Positions 1 through 5,707 are shown, counted from the first letter of the stretch. The stretch: 7,008 nucleotides of DNA from Clostridiales bacterium UBA7011 (GCA_002449635.1 DJXF01000100.1:4763-11770), one strand, 5' to 3'. The notes: generated by a model not told the origin, from the letters alone. Numbers and translations: made by a program.

Positions 1-1178
1 CCCATGGACAGCGCCCACGCCAGCATGGGCAGCTCCGCACTCGTCGTCAGCGAAAGCGTCTTGATAACCGGAATCATCGTCGCAGCAAACGGAATGTTGT
101 CGACAAATGCGCTTGCAAACGCGGAAACCCAGATAATAATTGCCGCCATGAGCATCAGATTGCCGCCGCTGACCTCTCCGATCAGTTCGGCGATCTGTTC
201 CAGAATGCCTGTCTGCTCCAGTCCGCCGACAACCATAAACAATCCGATGAAAAACAGCAGGGTTTTATAATCCATCTCCCGCAGCAGCTCCGGTGCATGC
301 CGTCCTGCCGCCAGCAGCGTCGCCGCGGCGCTCACCGCGCCGATGAGCGCAACCGTCATGCCGGTCTGCGCGTGTGTCACAAGCATGGCCACCGTGCACA
401 GGAAAATGATGCAGCTGAACACAAAGCCGCGCTTATCCTTGATGGAGTCCGCCGGATTCGGATAACATTCCGGTGCGCCGGCTGTGCCGCCTGCCGGCTG
501 CAGCTCATGCCGGTAAACCAGATAAAAATAGAGCACAACAGCAATCAGCGATATCGCCACGATCAGACCCGTGTTCGCAATAAAATCGCCGAACGAATAC
601 CCGAGCGATGTACCGATGATGATATTCGGGGGATCGCCGCACATTGTGGCTGCGCCGCCGAGATTTGCGCAGAAAATTTCGGAAAGAATCATCGGAACCG
701 GGTCAAACTTGAGCAGCTGCGCCAGCTCCACCGTAACCGCTGCCAGAAACAGAATGACCGTGATGCTGTCGATGAACATCGCCAGAACGGTGGACATCAG
801 CATAAAGGTGATGAAAATCGGAATAACCTTATAATGGACAAAATGGGCGATTGTCATGCACAGCCAGCGGAAAAAGCCGACCCGCGCCATGCCGTTTACC
901 ATAATCATCATTCCGGCAATAAACAGAATGGTTGCCCAGTTGATGCCGCTCGATTCTTCCGATACCGGAAAGCGCTCATACCAGAAGCTCATCGTGCCGA
1001 GACAGCTGAGATTGAGCGTCCTCAGCATCGCCTTTGTACTGCGCATGCAAAGCCCAAAAACGACCACAAACATGGCACAGCCGCTCAGCAGCGTGACAAT
1101 ATGCCGCTCCAGCTTCTCTGTAACAATCAGTGCAAACATCAGCAGGAAAATAATTCCCGCAGCAATTTGTGCTATCAT
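1..1178 (-). CDS. ArsB/NhaD (SLC13/CitMHS) superfamily ion transporter, C-terminus cut by window edge
   Basis: This is a multi-pass inner-membrane transporter that moves an anion or exchanges Na+/H+; the substrate cannot be told from sequence. The frame is open for 392 complete codons and runs off the window at base 1. It shows the internal duplication of the ion-transporter superfamily. Repeat 1 has MFIDSITVILF (about residues 134-144) followed by NLGGAATMCGDPPNIIIGT (172-190), the GDPPN signature of NhaD, P-protein and ArsB-like permeases. Repeat 2 has SAFVDNIPFAATMIP (about 366-380), and the frame ends at ALSMG, just where the second glycine-rich motif normally starts. Roughly 25-40 residues are probably missing. 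Hydrophobic segments fill most of the chain, with a polar loop at about 225-250. ATG 1178 is the first possible start: an in-frame stop lies 14 codons upstream with no start codon between. Its own Shine-Dalgarno is weak. It is divergent from the dehydrogenase. The family is certain, the substrate unknown. Confidence 0.9.
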   Translation of the reverse strand, partial: MIAQIAAGIIFLLMFALIVTEKLERHIVTLLSGCAMFVVVFGLCMRSTKAMLRTLNLSCLGTMSFWYERFPVSEESSGINWATILFIAGMMIMVNGMARVGFFRWLCMTIAHFVHYKVIPIFITFMLMSTVLAMFIDSITVILFLAAVTVELAQLLKFDPVPMILSEIFCANLGGAATMCGDPPNIIIGTSLGYSFGDFIANTGLIVAISLIAVVLYFYLVYRHELQPAGGTAGAPECYPNPADSIKDKRGFVFSCIIFLCTVAMLVTHAQTGMTVALIGAVSAAATLLAAGRHAPELLREMDYKTLLFFIGLFMVVGGLEQTGILEQIAELIGEVSGGNLMLMAAIIIWVSAFASAFVDNIPFAATMIPVIKTLSLTTSAELPMLAWALSM

Positions 1179-1219
1179 ACCCTTCTTCTTTCTCCGCGTG
1201 CCGACCGGTTGTCTGGCAC
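1175..1219 (-). CDS. Possible 14-codon leader peptide overlapping the transporter start
   Basis: This short frame begins at GTG 1219, six bases after a strong AGGAGG (1226-1231), and encodes 14 residues rich in arginine (MPDNRSARGERRRV). Its TGA overlaps the transporter ATG as ATGA, the usual geometry of translational coupling. The strong AGGAGG lies too far upstream (more than 40 bases) to serve the transporter ATG, whose own site is only a purine run (GGAGAAAG at 9 bases, or GAAGGG at 1). An alternative ATG at 1221 uses the same AGGAGG but enters a different frame. No homology is recognised, and a chance SD-like match remains possible. Confidence 0.3.
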   Translation of the reverse strand: MPDNRSARGERRRV

Positions 1220-1307
1220 ATCAGCCCTCCTGCCGCCCTGCTCTCGCAGGTGCCGGCATATTGTTGCAGTATTGAACAAAAAATGAACCACAACGGTTGC
1301 ATATCCG
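1179..1307 (-). promoter_or_regulatory. Structured 5' leader of the transporter mRNA
   Basis: The untranslated leader, read on the minus strand, can form several hairpins. One is CCTGC-GAGA-GCAGG (1237-1250), a GNRA tetraloop, with an outer GCCG/CGGC extension (1232-1235 with 1254-1257). Another is GTGCC/GGCAC (1198-1202 with 1215-1219), with an inner GAC/GUC step. The second hairpin holds the GTG of the possible leader peptide in its 5' arm. An AU-rich stretch with a U6 run lies near the 5' end. I do not recognise a named riboswitch consensus. Ion-responsive riboswitches are known before related antiporters, so a covariance-model search would be informative. Confidence 0.4.
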
Positions 1308-1313
1308 ATTTCG

Positions 1314-1342
1314 ATTCTATCAAGTATACTTTCTTTTGTCAA
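1314..1342 (-). promoter_or_regulatory. Sigma-70/A promoter of the transporter gene
   Basis: On the minus strand a perfect -35 TTGACA (1342-1337) is followed after 17 bases by -10 TAGAAT (1319-1314). Transcription should start near 1307 and give a leader of about 130 nt before ATG 1178. The near-consensus match suggests good basal strength. Confidence 0.8.
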
Positions 1343-1364
1343 GTTACAGATCCATACCTTGAGA

Positions 1365-1423
1365 TGCGGGGCTTTTCCGCACCACATTTTTCTGTCCTCC
1401 GGAGGCCGCGGGGAAAGTTCCGC
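1365..1423. repeat. Pair of similar inverted repeats, candidate operator sites
   Basis: GCGGGGCTTTTCCGC (1366-1380) and GCGGGGAAAGTTCCGC (1408-1423) share the arms GCGGGG and TTCCGC around a short centre. They lie 42 bp apart, four helical turns, between the two divergent promoters. The first extends to TGCGG/CCGCA (1365-1369 with 1377-1381). This arrangement fits a dimeric regulator bound at two sites, but the regulator is not in the window and RNA hairpin roles are not excluded. Confidence 0.35.
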
Positions 1424-1453
1424 TCTGCCCGCCGATTTTTTGTGCGAATTGAC

Positions 1454-1482
1454 TGGAAATAGACGCACAGGTTTGGTATACT
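1454..1482 (+). promoter_or_regulatory. Extended -10 promoter of the dehydrogenase gene
   Basis: TGGTATACT (1474-1482) is an extended -10 (TG-N-TATACT). A partial -35, TGGAAA (1454-1459), lies 17 bases upstream. The nearby TTGACT (1449-1454) resembles a -35 better but would need a 22-base spacer. Transcription should start near 1489, giving a leader of about 48 nt. Confidence 0.65.
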
Positions 1483-1536
1483 ATAGGTAATCTTGATATC
1501 TTTCTGACTGAATGAAAAGGAATGGTGAGATATAGA

Positions 1537-3153
1537 ATGAAATTAAGTCTGGAAAACCTGGAAAAGAAGGTCAACTGGCAGGGCTACCGCCTTCCCGACT
1601 ATGACATCGCAGAGATGCGCGCCGTCACAAAAGCGCATCCGACCTGGCTGCATCTGGGCGCCGGCAATCTGTTCCGCGCGTTCCCCGCTGTTCTGGCGCA
1701 GCGCATGCTGACGGCAGGACTGACAGACAAGGGTATTATTTGCTGCGAGGCGTATGACGAGGAGATCATCGACAAGGCATACCGCCCGTTTGACAACCTT
1801 GCAGTCTGTGTCACGCTGTACGCGGACGGCGCACTGAAAAAGGAAGTTGTCGGCTCAATCGCCGAATCCATTAAAATGAGCACTGATTTCGATCGCGTGC
1901 GCGAGATTTTCTGCTCTCCGTCGCTGCAGATGGTCTCCCTCTCCATCACGGAGAAAGCATACATTCTGCGCGATTCCAACAAGGAATATTATCCCGATGT
2001 TCAGGCGGATATGGACAACGGTCCGGAGGGCTGCCAGAGCTTCATGGGCAAGCTGGCGTGCCTGTGCCTGCGCCGCATGCATGCCTGCGGCACCCCGATT
2101 GCCCTCGTTTCCATGGATAACTGCTCAAACAACGGTCATCGCCTGCAGCGCGCCATGTTTGAGATCATCAACATGTGGTTCCAGCACGGCAAGATTGATG
2201 CGGAAGAATTTGCGTATCTGACCGGCCGTGTCACGTTCCCGCGCACCATGATCGACAAGATCACACCGTTCCCGAGCCGCGCCATTGCCACCAGGCTGCG
2301 CGAAGACGGTCTGGATATGGTAAAGCCGGTACAGACTGCAAAGGGCAGCTGGGTTTCCTGCTTTGTCAACACCGAGTCCCCGCAGTATCTGCTGATTGAG
2401 GATCTGTTCCCGAACGGTCATCCGCCGCTGGAGCAGCTCGGCATTATCTTCACTTCCGGACCCATCGTCGAGAAATGCATGGAAATGAAGGCCTGCTCTA
2501 CGCTCAATCCGATGGATACCGCAATGGCGGAATTCGGCATGATGCTCGGATATGAGACCATCAACTGCATTGTGCACGATGAGGACATCCGCGCCTTTAT
2601 CACCAATCTGTGCTATGACGAGTGCATGCCGCTCGGCGCTGATCCCGGTGTACTCGATCCGGATGAATTTGCACATGAAATTCTCACCGTTCGCTATCCG
2701 AACCCGTATCTGAACGACACCGCTGCGCGTATTATGACAGATACCTCCCAGAAGGTCGTCACGCGCTACGGCCAGATTCTGAACAATTACTACAACTCGA
2801 CCAGCCCGCTGCATCGCGTCTCTCACCTGCGTCTGATTCCGCTCGCCATCGCCGGCTGGCTGCGCTATCTGATCGGCGTGGATGACAACGGTGATCCGAT
2901 GACGCTGAGTCCGGATCCGATGCTCGACGCCCTGCGCGGCAGGCTCGAAGGCATTGCCCTCGGCGGCACGGCAACCGCGGATCAGCTGTATCCCATCCTG
3001 TCTGACCGCAGACTGTTCGGCCTGAACCTGTTTGAAGTCGGCTGCGGCGACCGCATCCTGGAATACTTCAACGAGCTGATCGCCGGACCCGGCGCAGTTC
3101 GCGCGACGCTCCATCGCCACTGCAACGACAAGGATACCGATATCCTGATCTGA
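1537..3153 (+). CDS. Mannitol dehydrogenase / fructuronate reductase family NAD(P)-dependent oxidoreductase
   Basis: This is a soluble long-chain polyol dehydrogenase, interconverting a sugar acid or ketose and a polyol or aldonate with NAD(P)H. Relatives include mannitol 2-dehydrogenase, UxuB and UxaB. The N-terminal Rossmann motif is HLGAGNLFRA (residues 39-48). SMDNCSNNG (192-200), VTFPRTMIDKITP (232-244) and IEDLFPNG match the conserved family blocks. The C-terminal half carries the catalytic segment MKACSTLNPMD with K318 and N324, but the third position, usually His, is Asp327. At 538 residues it is longer than classical UxuB (about 480) and fits the roughly 540-residue Firmicutes subfamily. 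I chose ATG 1537 because GGTGAG (1524-1529) sits 7 bases before it. ATG 1522, in frame 5 codons upstream, has AAGG only 1 base away. No sugar-acid or polyol pathway gene adjoins it, so the substrate is open. The gene stands alone and ends at its own terminator. Confidence 0.9.
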   Translation: MKLSLENLEKKVNWQGYRLPDYDIAEMRAVTKAHPTWLHLGAGNLFRAFPAVLAQRMLTAGLTDKGIICCEAYDEEIIDKAYRPFDNLAVCVTLYADGALKKEVVGSIAESIKMSTDFDRVREIFCSPSLQMVSLSITEKAYILRDSNKEYYPDVQADMDNGPEGCQSFMGKLACLCLRRMHACGTPIALVSMDNCSNNGHRLQRAMFEIINMWFQHGKIDAEEFAYLTGRVTFPRTMIDKITPFPSRAIATRLREDGLDMVKPVQTAKGSWVSCFVNTESPQYLLIEDLFPNGHPPLEQLGIIFTSGPIVEKCMEMKACSTLNPMDTAMAEFGMMLGYETINCIVHDEDIRAFITNLCYDECMPLGADPGVLDPDEFAHEILTVRYPNPYLNDTAARIMTDTSQKVVTRYGQILNNYYNSTSPLHRVSHLRLIPLAIAGWLRYLIGVDDNGDPMTLSPDPMLDALRGRLEGIALGGTATADQLYPILSDRRLFGLNLFEVGCGDRILEYFNELIAGPGAVRATLHRHCNDKDTDILI

Positions 3154-3169
3154 TTTCCATACCTATTCG

Positions 3170-3201
3170 GACAGCCGCCGGTTTTCGGCGGCTGTCTTTT
3201 T
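3170..3201 (+). terminator. Intrinsic terminator of the dehydrogenase gene
   Basis: GACAGCCGCCG (3170-3180) pairs perfectly over 11 bp with CGGCGGCTGTC (3186-3196) around a GTTTT loop, followed by T5 (3197-3201). It starts 16 bases after the stop codon. Confidence 0.95.
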
Positions 3202-3209
3202 CTCTGCGC

Positions 3210-3242
3210 AAAAAAACAGCAGGCTTCCGAAGAAACCTGCTG
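3210..3242 (-). terminator. Intrinsic terminator of the ribosomal protein operon (after rplL), UUCG-capped
   Basis: On the minus strand CAGCAGG (3242-3236) pairs with CCTGCTG (3223-3217). The stem continues through a U-G wobble and TTC/GAA to a C(UUCG)G tetraloop, about 11 bp in all, followed by T7 (3216-3210). Only 8 bp separate it from the facing dehydrogenase terminator. It shows that the operon ends after rplL. Confidence 0.93.
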
Positions 3243-3264
3243 CAAATTGGTTGTGTAATCGAAC

Positions 3265-3636
3265 TTACTTCAGCTCGACAGAAGCGCCAGCCTCTTCCAG
3301 CTGTGCCTTGATGGACTCTGCGTCTTCCTTGGAAGCGCCTTCCTTGATGGTGGACGGAGCCTCGTCAACCTTAGCCTTAGCCTCCTTCAGGCCCAGGCCG
3401 GTGATTGCACGGACAACCTTGATGACGTTGATCTTCTTATCGCCAGCGGCAGTCAGAACAACATCAAACTCGGTCTTCTCCTCAGCAGCAGCAGCCTCGC
3501 CGCCTGCAGCAGCGCCGCCTGCAACAGCTACCGGAGTAGCGGATACGCCAAACTCTTCTTCCAGAGCCTTAACCAGCTCAGCCAGCTCAAGAACCTTCAG
3601 TTCCTTGACGGCTTCCATAATCTCATTAACAGTCAT
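3265..3636 (-). CDS. rplL: 50S ribosomal protein L7/L12
   Basis: L7/L12 is the multimeric stalk protein of the 50S subunit that recruits and activates the translational GTPases EF-Tu, EF-G, IF2 and RF3. The 123-residue chain has the usual layout. The N-terminal dimerisation and L10-binding helices are at 1-33 (NEIMEAVKELKVLELAELV), the Ala/Gly hinge at about 36-52, and the C-terminal factor-binding domain at about 54-123. The last contains the signature KINVIKVVRAITGLGLKEAK and ends in the typical VELK. The frame extends 5 codons upstream to a TTG. I chose ATG 3636 because GGAGG lies 8 bases before it and falls inside that extension. The gene lies 65 bp after rplJ and is last in the operon. 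L10 binds its N-termini, so co-expression with rplJ fits. Confidence 0.98.
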   Translation of the reverse strand: MTVNEIMEAVKELKVLELAELVKALEEEFGVSATPVAVAGGAAAGGEAAAAEEKTEFDVVLTAAGDKKINVIKVVRAITGLGLKEAKAKVDEAPSTIKEGASKEDAESIKAQLEEAGASVELK

Positions 3637-3701
3637 GGTAGTAACCTCCAAATTTCAAATTTCAGTAAATAGGGCAGCCTTGCGCCCGTGTTTTGCAGCA
3701 A

Positions 3702-4256
3702 TTACTCTGCTGCCTCTGCAGACTTCTCAGCGACCAGTGTGGAAACGAGAGCCTCCTGATCTGCCTCACCCTTCTCAGCGATTGCATTAAGCGCAATAGC
3801 GAGCTGCATGATCGGGTAATTGAAGCTGTAGAGCGTCTGTGCAATGAGCACTTCCTTGCTCGGCAGCTTGGCCAGCTCTTCGACCTTGGACAGCGGAGCG
3901 ACCGCGCCCTCAAGGAAGCCAACCTTCAGCTTGAAGTTATCGTGACCCTTCGCGAACTTGCTGAGGATCTTAGCCGGTGCGACGACATCATCAGAGCCGA
4001 TTGCGATTGCAGTCGTGCCGTTCAGATGCTCGAGGAAACCGTCAAATCCCAGCTCCTCTGCAGCGAACTTCAGCATGGTGTTCTTGACAACCATGTACTC
4101 GACACCTGCTTCGCGCAGCTCCTTGCGGAGTGCGGTATCGTCCGCAACATTGATGCCCTTGTAATCAACGAGGACACCGGCCGGGGAATTCTTGATCTTT
4201 TCAACCAGAGAAGCAACCTGTGCCTTCTTCTGTTCCAGAACCTGTGCGTTTGGCAT
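3702..4256 (-). CDS. rplJ: 50S ribosomal protein L10
   Basis: L10 anchors the L7/L12 stalk to 23S rRNA beside L11 and is also the repressor of its own operon as the L10(L12)n complex. The 184-residue protein has the N-terminal rRNA-binding domain with DYKGI (31-35) and LRKELREAGVEYMVVKNTML (43-62). The middle block is KVGFLEGAV, then LPSKEVLIAQTL. A long C-terminal helix rich in Ala/Glu (about 150-184) binds L7/L12 dimers. It is slightly longer than the common 165-175 residues. ATG 4256 is preferred over an in-frame ATG 7 codons upstream because GGAGGTGA lies 8 bases before 4256 and inside that extension. It has its own promoter and attenuator leader (4290-4462). An Ala/Glu-rich tail is normal in this family. 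Confidence 0.98.
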   Translation of the reverse strand: MPNAQVLEQKKAQVASLVEKIKNSPAGVLVDYKGINVADDTALRKELREAGVEYMVVKNTMLKFAAEELGFDGFLEHLNGTTAIAIGSDDVVAPAKILSKFAKGHDNFKLKVGFLEGAVAPLSKVEELAKLPSKEVLIAQTLYSFNYPIMQLAIALNAIAEKGEADQEALVSTLVAEKSAEAAE

Positions 4257-4289
4257 AGTCTGTTTCACCTCCATCAATCATGATATGGG

Positions 4290-4428
4290 ACATGAAAAAT
4301 GCCCTTCTGTTCAAAGACAGAAGGGCATAGTAAAATCAAAATGACTGATTCATCACAATGCTTGCCTCGGCAGGATGGCGTGAGCCGGTTAGGATGGTTG
4401 TCCATCTCCTGCTGTCTTTGAACGAGCT
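4290..4428 (-). ncRNA. L10 leader: autoregulatory attenuator of rplJ-rplL
   Basis: This is the 5' leader of the rplJ-rplL transcript, which in Firmicutes binds the L10(L12)4 complex to control transcription termination. Read on the minus strand, it begins with the antiterminator strand GTTCAAAGACAG (4423-4412). Next comes the presumed L10-binding domain, with GCAGGA (4412-4407) pairing UCCUGC (4375-4370) around an inner hairpin GATGG-ACAA-CCATC (4406-4393). Last is an intrinsic terminator (4328-4295). The antiterminator strand is perfectly complementary to CTGTCTTTGAAC (4320-4309), which spans the terminator loop and both arms. The two structures are therefore mutually exclusive. Position, pairings and gene context agree with the L10 leader family, but I could not run a covariance model. 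Confidence 0.85.
4295..4328 (-). terminator. Attenuator terminator in the rplJ leader
   Basis: On the minus strand ATGCCCTTCTGT (4328-4317) pairs perfectly over 12 bp with ACAGAAGGGCAT (4310-4299) around a 6-base loop, followed by U4-5 (to 4295). It lies 38 bp before the rplJ start, so it must be bypassed for rplJ-rplL expression. Confidence 0.93.
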
Positions 4429-4433
4429 ATTAT

Positions 4434-4462
4434 ATTGTAACAGCTGTCCGCCGGCCTGTCAA
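4434..4462 (-). promoter_or_regulatory. Internal promoter of rplJ-rplL
   Basis: On the minus strand a perfect -35 TTGACA (4462-4457) is followed after exactly 17 bases by -10 TACAAT (4439-4434). A TATAAT 5 bases further on (4434-4429) would need a 22-base spacer. Transcription should begin near 4428-4427, which puts the antiterminator strand at the very 5' end of the RNA. It lets rplJ-rplL be expressed more than the upstream operon. Confidence 0.85.
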
Positions 4463-4478
4463 GACCTTTTGGAAAAAA

Positions 4479-5174
4479 TCAGTTGCTCAGCTTGGCAGCG
4501 TTGACCTTGATGCCCGGTCCCATGGTCGAAGCAACGACGCAGGAGCGGATATACTGGCCCTTAGCAGCAGCCGGCTTTGCCTTGATGATTGCGTTCATCA
4601 GGGTGTTGAAGTTCTCCGACAGCTTCTCAACGCCGAAGGAAACCTTGCCGATCGGGCAGTGAATGATGTTGGTCTTGTCGAGGCGGTACTCGATCTTACC
4701 GGCCTTGGCCTCCTGAACAGCCTTGGCAACGTCCATCGTGACGGTGCCTGCCTTCGGGTTCGGCATCAGGCCCTTCGGGCCGAGGACACGGCCGAGACGG
4801 CCAACCAGACCCATCATGTCCGGGCTGGCAATAACGACGTCATAGTCGAAGAAGTTTTCCTTCTGGATGCGGGTGACCATATCCTCCGCACCGACGAACT
4901 CAGCGCCTGCATCGATAGCGGCCTGTGCCTTGTCGCCCTTGGCGAAGACAAGAACGCGAACCTGCTTACCGGTACCGTTCGGCAGAACGATAGCGCCGCG
5001 AACCTGCTGGTCGGCGTGACGGGAGTCAACGCCCAGCTTGACGTGAATCTCTACGGTCTCATCGAACTTGGCCTTTGCCGTGTCAACTACGGCCTGCATA
5101 GCCTCTTCGGTGTCATAGAGCTTGCTGCGATCTACGAGCTTTGCGCTCTCAATATACTTTTTACCTTTGCGCAC
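4479..5174 (-). CDS. rplA: 50S ribosomal protein L1
   Basis: L1 forms the mobile L1 stalk of the 50S subunit, which guides deacylated tRNA out of the E site. It is the known translational repressor of the L11-L1 mRNA in bacteria. The 231-residue chain is of normal length (229-235). It carries the family signature GRLGRVLGPKGLMPNPKAGT (125-144), the N-terminal RKGKKY, and the C-terminal STMGPGIKVN. The start is GTG 5174, with AAAGGAGG 9 bases upstream; no ATG nearby fits. The gene lies 107 bp after rplK, and that gap holds a candidate L1 operator. No terminator is evident after its TGA (only a T6 run without a stem), so transcription probably reads into the rplJ leader. Confidence 0.98.
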   Translation of the reverse strand: MRKGKKYIESAKLVDRSKLYDTEEAMQAVVDTAKAKFDETVEIHVKLGVDSRHADQQVRGAIVLPNGTGKQVRVLVFAKGDKAQAAIDAGAEFVGAEDMVTRIQKENFFDYDVVIASPDMMGLVGRLGRVLGPKGLMPNPKAGTVTMDVAKAVQEAKAGKIEYRLDKTNIIHCPIGKVSFGVEKLSENFNTLMNAIIKAKPAAAKGQYIRSCVVASTMGPGIKVNAAKLSN

Positions 5175-5192
5175 GATAATTATCCTCCTTTA

Positions 5193-5223
5193 GTGGTTAA
5201 TTCGGAAGCAATGTTCCTCCCAC
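5193..5223 (-). promoter_or_regulatory. Candidate L1-binding translational operator before rplA
   Basis: On the minus strand GTGG (5223-5220) pairs with CCAC (5196-5193) and an inner GGAA/TTCC stem (5217-5214 with 5207-5204) closes the hairpin. An asymmetric internal loop has GA on one side and seven bases (GAATTAA) on the other. It lies 4 bases before the rplA Shine-Dalgarno. The same plan and sequence recur before rplK, and the GGTGGG and TTA(A)CCAC strands resemble the L1 stalk of 23S rRNA. L1 autoregulation of this operon is established; assigning this element to L1 is inference. Confidence 0.55.
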
Positions 5224-5225
5224 CA

Positions 5226-5244
5226 GACGGCACGAGCTGCCGTC
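5226..5244 (-). other. Small hairpin in the rplK-rplA gap
   Basis: GACGGCA (5244-5238, minus strand) pairs over 7 bp with TGCCGTC (5232-5226) around a 5-base loop. No U-run follows, so it is not an intrinsic terminator. It abuts the candidate L1 operator and may help it fold or mark an RNA processing site. Confidence 0.5.
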
Positions 5245-5281
5245 AGCATATGAAAATGAATAACTCAGGTCTGCCGCGAGA

Positions 5282-5707
5282 TTACTCTGCGACGGTGATG
5301 CCCATCGAACGGGCGGTGCCGGCGATCATGCTCATTGCCGCCTCAACAGAGCCTGCGTTCAGATCACGCATCTTCAGCTCAGCGATCTTGCGGACATCCT
5401 CCGCGCTGATCGTAGCGACCTTGGTCTTGTTCGGTACTGCAGAGCCGCTCTGGATGTTGCAGGCCTTCTTAATCAGGACTGCTGCCGGAGGGGTCTTGGT
5501 GATGAACGAGAACGAACGGTCCGCATATACGGTAATGACAACCGGAATAATCATGCCTGCGTCATTCTTGGTGCGCTCATTGAATTCCTTGGTGAAGGCC
5601 ATGATGTTAACACCATGCTGGCCCAGTGCCGGACCTACCGGAGGAGCCGGAGTTGCCTTGCCTGCCGGAATCTGAAGCTTAATAAAACCTACTACTTTCT
5701 GTGCCAT
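5282..5707 (-). CDS. rplK: 50S ribosomal protein L11
   Basis: L11 sits at the base of the L7/L12 stalk on the 23S rRNA GTPase-associated centre, where it modulates factor binding, stringent RelA activation and thiostrepton sensitivity. The protein has 141 residues, exactly the usual length. The N-terminal domain has the proline-rich segment PAPPVGPALGQHGVNI (20-35), in which prolines at the thiostrepton-interacting positions are intact. The C-terminal RNA-binding domain carries RKIAELKMRDLNAGSVEAA (106-124) and ends GTARSMGITV. The start ATG has AAGGAGG 10 bases upstream. A 92-bp gap after nusG contains a candidate L1 operator placed just before this binding site. Confidence 0.98.
   Translation of the reverse strand: MAQKVVGFIKLQIPAGKATPAPPVGPALGQHGVNIMAFTKEFNERTKNDAGMIIPVVITVYADRSFSFITKTPPAAVLIKKACNIQSGSAVPNKTKVATISAEDVRKIAELKMRDLNAGSVEAAMSMIAGTARSMGITVAE

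Larger units (their letters stand above)
1179..1521. other. Divergent intergenic region between transporter and dehydrogenase
   Basis: This 343-bp gap separates two divergent genes and contains no convincing protein-coding gene beyond the tiny overlapping leader frame. It holds the minus-strand promoter (1314-1342), the plus-strand promoter (1454-1482), two look-alike inverted repeats (1365-1381 and 1408-1423) and a CCTCCGGAGG palindrome (1396-1405). A GCGGG/CCCGC hairpin (1408-1432) followed by T6 (1436-1441) looks terminator-like on the plus strand, though I see no plus-strand gene or clear promoter upstream of it. Confidence 0.6.

Noticed and set aside
297..1286. Long plus-strand open frame (329 codons) antisense to the transporter
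   Set aside because: Its product is low-complexity and rich in His, Arg, Asn and Gln with no recognisable domain, while the opposite strand encodes a clear transporter with conserved motifs. It is a codon-bias shadow.
976..1323. Minus-strand frame of 115 codons, overlapping the transporter start in another frame
   Set aside because: Most of it overlaps conserved transporter coding sequence, and its upstream part includes the promoter -10. Only the short GTG frame ending at ATGA was kept, as a low-confidence candidate.
1396..1441. CCTCCGGAGG palindrome and a GCGGG/CCCGC hairpin plus T6, as a plus-strand terminator
   Set aside because: No plus-strand transcript is known or predicted to enter from upstream, and the stem is short with a long loop. 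It is noted in the intergenic entry but not called.
2125..3120. Long minus-strand open frame (331 codons) within the dehydrogenase
   Set aside because: It is wholly antisense to a well-conserved enzyme, has no convincing ribosome binding site or domain, and follows from the wobble-position GC bias of the real gene.
3637..3701. Small GGGC/GCCC hairpin in the rplJ-rplL gap as a regulatory element
   Set aside because: It has only four base pairs, no U-run, and no recognisable relation to a known leader.
4463..4481. T6 run right after the rplA stop codon as a terminator
   Set aside because: No stable stem precedes the run, so read-through into the rplJ leader is more likely.
4659..5675. Plus-strand open frame (338 codons) spanning rplA and rplK
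   Set aside because: It runs antisense across two ribosomal protein genes and their intergenic operator and has no recognisable protein family.
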